NCBI GenBank assembly: GCA_000433255.1 | Contig: HF998238.1 | Coordinates: forward strand, 1-35,940 | DNA length: 35,940 nt | Direction: 5' to 3' | Origin: Coprobacillus sp. CAG:605 | Lineage (GTDB): Bacteria; Bacillota_I; Bacilli_A; RF39; UBA660 | Shown here: in pieces, positions 32,025-35,940 of the stretch | Numbering within the stretch: the stretch's first letter is position 1 | Layout: the number at the start of each line of letters is the position of its first letter | The notes under the pieces: generated by a model | What the model was told of the DNA's origin: nothing | Seen by the model: only the letters and a program-made list of their open reading frames with translations | Database searches by the model: none | Made by a program: the position numbers and the translations under genes

Positions 32025-33470
32025 ATGAATAATTATTTATGTTCAGGTTATATATATGAAGCTTGTTCAATAATTAATTTTAATAAAAAAGCAATAGCGT
32101 TAAAAACTAAAGATTATTGTATATGTGATGTTTATTATGATGAACATGGTAATAAGTATTGCTATATATTAACTGGTGATTATAAAGGAAAAACATTAAA
32201 AGAATTAAATGATTTTAATACGGATTATGATGTAATATTTCATCATAGTATGGCTGGTACGGGAACTATTAATATTAATAATGCCGAAGATTTAGAATTT
32301 GGCAAAGTTAGAGAAATGATGTTAGCAATTAATGATAAATATTACTTAGTTAATCCTGAAGACGCTAATAGAAGATTAATTCGACTTCCAGCGGAACTTA
32401 CTTTAGAAACTGTTAAAATATTGGATTGTGCTTTTGATAGACATGAAAATACTTTACAAGAAGAGAATAATATTGTAAGTCTTTATAAAGAAATAAAGAA
32501 TACGATTGTAGGACAAGATGAACAGGTAAAGAAGATTCTTACTACTTTGTATCAAAATGAATTAATTAATAATGAATATGAAGATAATTTATTGGGACTT
32601 AAGAAGCATTTACTTATATGTGGTCCGACGGGTACGGGGAAGACTGAGACTATTAGAAGAATAGCAGATAATTATGATAAGGCTATTGCTATTGTTAATG
32701 CTACTTCTTATAGTGAAACTGGTTATGTTGGAGAAAGTGTTGAGGATATGCTGGCGTCTTTATATTATGCTGCGGATGGTGATTTAGATGTTGCACAAGA
32801 AGGTATTTTAGTTATTGATGAGATTGATAAGTTAGCAGAAGATGGTGGAAAAAAGAGTCATGTATCAAGGTTAGGAGTTCAAAGATCTTTACTTAAAATA
32901 TTAGAAGGTAATATTATGAATGTTAATATAATGGATGGTAAACTTGCTTCGGTTATTCCTTTTGATACTTCAAAACTTACCGTTATTGGTTTAGGGGCTT
33001 TTGCTGGTATTATAAAACAAGAGAAGAAGATTACTTTAGGGTTTAATAGTGTTAGTTCTAATGATAAGGAAGATGTTGATTATAGTAAGATAACTTCTAA
33101 AGATTTTGTAAATTATGGGATGTTACCAGAATTAATGGGAAGATTTACTTCGAGAGTTTATATGCATACTTTAAAGAAAGAAGATCTAAGAAATATTTTA
33201 TTATTTTCTAATGAAAGTCCATTGATCTTGTATAAAGAATATTTTAAGAATCTTAATATTGAATTTAGTTATGATGATGATTTTATTGATGAAGTAGCAG
33301 AGGGTGCTTATAACTTAGATTTAGGCGCTAGGGGTTTAAAAGTGGTATTAGATGATATTATTAGTCCATATTTATTTGAAGTTTATGCAGGCAATATTAA
33401 GAAGATTCATTTAAAGAGTTCAAATGATTATAAGTTAAAACATAAGTTAGAAGAGAACACAAAAGGATAG
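32025..33470 (+). CDS. ClpX-like AAA+ unfoldase with atypical N-terminus
   Basis: 481 aa. From about residue 160 it follows ClpX: VGQDEQVKKILTT, Walker A GPTGTGKTET at about 199, pore loop TGYVGESVEDM, Walker B ILVIDEIDKL at about 264, GVQRSLLKILEG, an Arg-finger LPELMGRFTSRV and sensor-2 LGARGLKVVLDDI. A KITLGFNS segment resembles the ClpX IGF loop that docks on ClpP. The first 150 residues lack the ClpX zinc finger (no C-x-x-C pairs) and form an unknown domain. It probably unfolds a specific substrate set. Ends at a terminator. Confidence 0.85.
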   Translation: MNNYLCSGYIYEACSIINFNKKAIALKTKDYCICDVYYDEHGNKYCYILTGDYKGKTLKELNDFNTDYDVIFHHSMAGTGTININNAEDLEFGKVREMMLAINDKYYLVNPEDANRRLIRLPAELTLETVKILDCAFDRHENTLQEENNIVSLYKEIKNTIVGQDEQVKKILTTLYQNELINNEYEDNLLGLKKHLLICGPTGTGKTETIRRIADNYDKAIAIVNATSYSETGYVGESVEDMLASLYYAADGDLDVAQEGILVIDEIDKLAEDGGKKSHVSRLGVQRSLLKILEGNIMNVNIMDGKLASVIPFDTSKLTVIGLGAFAGIIKQEKKITLGFNSVSSNDKEDVDYSKITSKDFVNYGMLPELMGRFTSRVYMHTLKKEDLRNILLFSNESPLILYKEYFKNLNIEFSYDDDFIDEVAEGAYNLDLGARGLKVVLDDIISPYLFEVYAGNIKKIHLKSSNDYKLKHKLEENTKG

Positions 33471-33481
33471 TGTTCTTTTTC
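33454..33481 (+). terminator. intrinsic terminator
   Basis: 7-bp stem AGAACAC/GTGTTCT (33454-33460/33470-33476) followed by T residues. The stop codon is in the loop. Confidence 0.75.
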
Positions 33482-33514
33482 TAATTATGATATTATTATA
33501 GTGGTGATTATGAT

Positions 33515-34204
33515 ATGAAGAAGAAAAATTTAATATTAAATATTTTATTAATACTTAGTTTAGTATTACTAACTATTAAGGGGCATTTCTATACTTTGAT
33601 ACTTAGTTTATTATTAATATACTTAGTTAAATATAAGAAAATAAATAGTGATAAAAGAGTAATAGGAAGTAGTTATTTAATTATTATCTTACTTAGTTTA
33701 GTAGGAATACTTAAGTATGCTTTCTTACTTAGTATACTTTATGGCATGGAACTTACTTTGATAATCTTTATAATACTAGATAAGTTTAATAAAAAATATA
33801 GAATTTTTAAAGAATATATTTTAATACTTTGTTTAGTAGTTATGATGGGGATTAATGGTTTTAAAAGTATTATTAGTTATGGATTAGATAATATTTTAAA
33901 TACTAATATTATTAAACAAGATATAGTAAAGTCTTTAAATATTAAGAATAGTAAGAAAATAGAGGATATTAATGAGACTTTGATTATTAGTTCTAAGGGG
34001 GATGTATTATATGATATTAAGAGTGGTTATATAGATACGGGACTTTCTAATGTTATAAAGAATTATTTATTTAATATACTGGGTTCTATAATTATTATGG
34101 TAATAGTTTGTTATACTAAGGAAGATAAGAATAAATATAATAAGGAGAATAGAGAGGCTGTAGATGATGTTATTAAGGAATGGAATGAATTGACAAAGAG
34201 ATAA
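33515..34204 (+). CDS. multipass membrane protein, unknown function
   Basis: 229 aa. Several hydrophobic helices (LILNILLILSLVLLTI, FYTLILSLLLIYLV, YLIIILLSLVGILKYAFLL, LTLIIFIILD, YILILCLVVMM) precede a hydrophilic segment and a final helix (NILGSIIIMVIVCY). No catalytic motif is seen. GGTGAT precedes ATG. The YqeG-like gene follows 35 bp later. Confidence 0.65.
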   Translation: MKKKNLILNILLILSLVLLTIKGHFYTLILSLLLIYLVKYKKINSDKRVIGSSYLIIILLSLVGILKYAFLLSILYGMELTLIIFIILDKFNKKYRIFKEYILILCLVVMMGINGFKSIISYGLDNILNTNIIKQDIVKSLNIKNSKKIEDINETLIISSKGDVLYDIKSGYIDTGLSNVIKNYLFNILGSIIIMVIVCYTKEDKNKYNKENREAVDDVIKEWNELTKR

Positions 34205-34239
34205 TGTGTATGCTATAGTATGGCTACTGGTGGGGTATT

Positions 34240-34692
34240 ATGGATAGTATAGATAATATTATTATTAGTTTATTTATTAAACCTAATATTATAGTTAATA
34301 ATATATTAGAGTTAACTAGTGATGAGTTAGATTATTTAAAGACATTTGGGATTAAAGGGTTAATATTAGATGTTGATGAAACTTTAAGATATAATATGAA
34401 GATGATTGATAATGATACTTTTAATTGGTTAATTATGGCTAAGAGTAAGATGAATATAGCGGTAGTAAGTAATGGATATGATATGAGAATAGAAGAAACA
34501 TTGAGATTACTTAAAATACCATATTATAAGATGGCATTTAAACCATCTAAAAAATACTTATTACAAGCTTTAAATACCATTGGGATAAAACCTGAAGAAT
34601 CTTTAATAATTGGTGATGATTATCTAAGTGATATATTAGGGGGATATAGAACTAATATTAATACTTGTTTAGTTAGAAAAAGAGGTAAATAA
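34240..34692 (+). CDS. YqeG-type HAD phosphatase
   Basis: 150 aa. GLILDVDETLRYN is the DxDx(T/V) HAD nucleophile motif, IAVVSNGYD has the motif II Ser, FKPSKKYLLQAL carries the motif III Lys, and LIIGDDYLSDILGGYRTNINTCLV has the motif IV acidic pair. The short size and this order match the YqeG family (HAD subclass IIIA), of unclear substrate. ATG follows GGTGGGG. Start of the next gene overlaps its stop by one base. Confidence 0.88.
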   Translation: MDSIDNIIISLFIKPNIIVNNILELTSDELDYLKTFGIKGLILDVDETLRYNMKMIDNDTFNWLIMAKSKMNIAVVSNGYDMRIEETLRLLKIPYYKMAFKPSKKYLLQALNTIGIKPEESLIIGDDYLSDILGGYRTNINTCLVRKRGK

Positions 34693-35237
34693 TGGATAAT
34701 ATAAAAAAGATTATATTAGTACTAGGAGTTATTTTATTATGTGGATGTTCGAAAATAGATGGAGCATGGTGTTCTTATACAGAGACTTTTTCTAGTTTAG
34801 TTATTACTAGTGATGATATAACTCAGGAACAATTAAATAATGTAGTTAAAACTATATCGAAGTTAGAAAATTTAAAATCTTATGATGTAGTAGAATACTT
34901 AGACAATGGGAATCCCGTTATTAATATTTATTTTCTAAATAAAGAAGGAATGAATAATAGTGAAGCTTTACTTAACAATTTAAAAGGAGTTTCTAGAGTA
35001 GAAAAGAAGAGTTTTGAAGTCCCTAGTACTAGTTTAGTTATTAAGAATAGTAAGTATACTTATGGTACTAACTTAGATAATGTTGACGCTATTAGTAAAG
35101 ATGGTTCTTTAGAATTTAAGAATGATAAAGTATATTTAAAAGATAATGATGTTACTTATTATTATAAAGATAAAATGCTTTGTACAGATTTAGATTGTTC
35201 TAGTGTGTTAATTAAGAGTAAGAAGAAGACTTGTTAG
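34692..35237 (+). CDS. lipoprotein, unknown function
   Basis: 181 aa. Short signal and lipobox (IILVLGVILLCGCSK, Cys at about residue 19), so it is likely anchored on the outer membrane leaflet. The mature part has alternating beta/acidic stretches and a cysteine-rich end (CTDLDCSSVL); no family is recognised. TAATG overlap with the YqeG-like gene shows coupling. Confidence 0.7.
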   Translation: MDNIKKIILVLGVILLCGCSKIDGAWCSYTETFSSLVITSDDITQEQLNNVVKTISKLENLKSYDVVEYLDNGNPVINIYFLNKEGMNNSEALLNNLKGVSRVEKKSFEVPSTSLVIKNSKYTYGTNLDNVDAISKDGSLEFKNDKVYLKDNDVTYYYKDKMLCTDLDCSSVLIKSKKKTC

Positions 35238-35249
35238 AAGTCTTTTTTT
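35226..35249 (+). terminator. intrinsic terminator
   Basis: 7-bp stem AAGACTT/AAGTCTT (35226-35232/35238-35244) with a 5-base loop and TTTTT. The left arm lies in the end of the lipoprotein gene. Confidence 0.75.
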
Positions 35250-35317
35250 AATATTTAATTATTAAAATATAATTTGTTAAGGTATAGTGAGATTAGACTT
35301 TTTTTGGATAAATTTTA

Positions 35318-35380
35318 TTTTCAAACATGATAATTTGTGGTATTATGATATTGCAAGCATATGACATCATAAGTCGTGTG
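35318..35380 (+). promoter_or_regulatory. promoter and leader hairpin of the surface-protein gene
   Basis: TTTTCA (35318-35323), a 17-base spacer and TATTAT (35341-35346). The leader of about 75 nt then folds CATATGAC/GTCGTGTG (35358-35365/35373-35380, two G-U pairs). It may stabilise the message. Confidence 0.4.
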
Positions 35381-35426
35381 TAATAAAATTATTTATTTGG
35401 TTTAAAATAATGGAAAAGAGGTTTAT

Positions 35427-35940
35427 ATGAAAGATAAGAAAATAATAATTTTATCAATTGTTGGGGTTTTGCTGTTAGTAAGTATAGTAGTAGCTACGTC
35501 TTATGCTTACTTTGTTGCTAATGTATCTGGTAATAAAGATACTAATAATGTAGTTGTTACCAATGGGGTTATGGCTTTAACGTATAGTGATGGAGACGAG
35601 ATTAACTTAGGTAACGCTATACCTGGTAGTTCAGTTTCTAAAACATTTACAGTAAAAAATACAGGAAATGTTAGTACTAACTATACTATTTATTTTAGTG
35701 AGTTATCTAATAAGTTTGTAGATAAAACTGATTTAGTATATACATTAACAAGTAGTGATGGTGGTAAGAATGTTGCTCAAACACAAGTACCAAGTACAAA
35801 TGAGGCTATGGTAAGTAATTATGCTATTGATGCTGGTAAGACACATACTTATACTTTAACTATTACATTCTTAAATAAGGATGAGAATCAAAATGATAAT
35901 ATGGGAGTAACATTTAGTACTAAGGTATCTATTAATGAAA
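35427..35940 (+). CDS. SipW/TasA-like exported surface protein (partial, 3' end outside window)
   Basis: At least 171 residues; the frame stays open to the window edge. The N-terminus MKDKKIIILSIVGVLLLVSI then VVATSYAYFVANVSGN shows a signal segment with an A-T-x-Y-A-Y-F junction, as in proteins cleaved by SipW-type signal peptidases (TasA, camelysin). The mature part is beta-rich (NLGNAIPGSSVSKTFTVKNT, NVSTNYTIYF), an immunoglobulin-like fold. RBS AAAGAGG. Likely a fibre or wall protein. The exact family cannot be settled without the rest of the gene. Confidence 0.75.
   Translation, partial: MKDKKIIILSIVGVLLLVSIVVATSYAYFVANVSGNKDTNNVVVTNGVMALTYSDGDEINLGNAIPGSSVSKTFTVKNTGNVSTNYTIYFSELSNKFVDKTDLVYTLTSSDGGKNVAQTQVPSTNEAMVSNYAIDAGKTHTYTLTITFLNKDENQNDNMGVTFSTKVSINE

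Overview
The window is AT-rich DNA from a low-GC Firmicute. Evidence for a small-genome, probably gut-associated Bacilli relative (RF39/Erysipelotrichales-like; this is inference) includes TTG starts, canonical TTGACA/TATAAT promoters, U-tract hairpin terminators, a SUF locus without sufB, trpS, lepA, hemW, YqeG and YidD, tRNA genes with encoded CCA, and DUF6273-type domains. TGA is used as a stop (for example at 3064-3066), so the code is standard.

Layout. 1-4630: an accessory or mobile block with a MazF/PemK-like toxin, small ORFs, a large serine recombinase, an HD-domain protein, a DUF1653-like protein and a decapitated pyridoxamine-oxidase-like relic. Inside the relic lies a strong promoter for the next gene. 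4619-9355: a hypothetical protein, two tandem kinase-like paralogues, a GT2 glycosyltransferase and an ABC exporter. 9427-14372: lepA, a polysaccharide deacetylase with Ig-like repeats, hemW and a short glycerophosphodiesterase. 14406-17555: two membrane-anchored proteins resembling WG-repeat proteins, the first broken by an exact 22-bp tandem duplication. 17536-18808: an unknown gene between two 51-bp direct repeats, with a -1 slippery heptamer near its 3' end. 18850-21822: a second deacetylase, small membrane proteins, tRNA-Glu, tRNA-Ile, trpS and tRNA-Ser.

22082-25986 holds a three-gene system: a MoxR-like AAA+ ATPase fused to DUF6273-like domains, a companion without a P-loop, and a HEXXH metallopeptidase-like/vWA protein with a Q-rich linker. 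It is followed by about 630 bp of decayed sequence. 26644-27737 (minus strand) carries a ZnuA-like lipoprotein and yidD, next to a candidate small RNA with its own consensus promoter and terminator.

28165-31191 is a compact suf operon (sufC, a half-length SufD-like protein, sufS, sufU) with a palindrome at its promoter. 31258-35237 carries an unknown protein, a ClpX-like unfoldase with a novel N-terminus, membrane proteins, a YqeG-type phosphatase and a lipoprotein. The window ends inside a gene for an exported SipW/TasA-like surface protein.

Many transcription-unit-leading genes use the ribosome-binding sequence GGTGAT a few bases before ATG. This could pair with the AUCACC stretch of the 16S rRNA 3' end. 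Functions are assigned from motifs only; no database search was possible.
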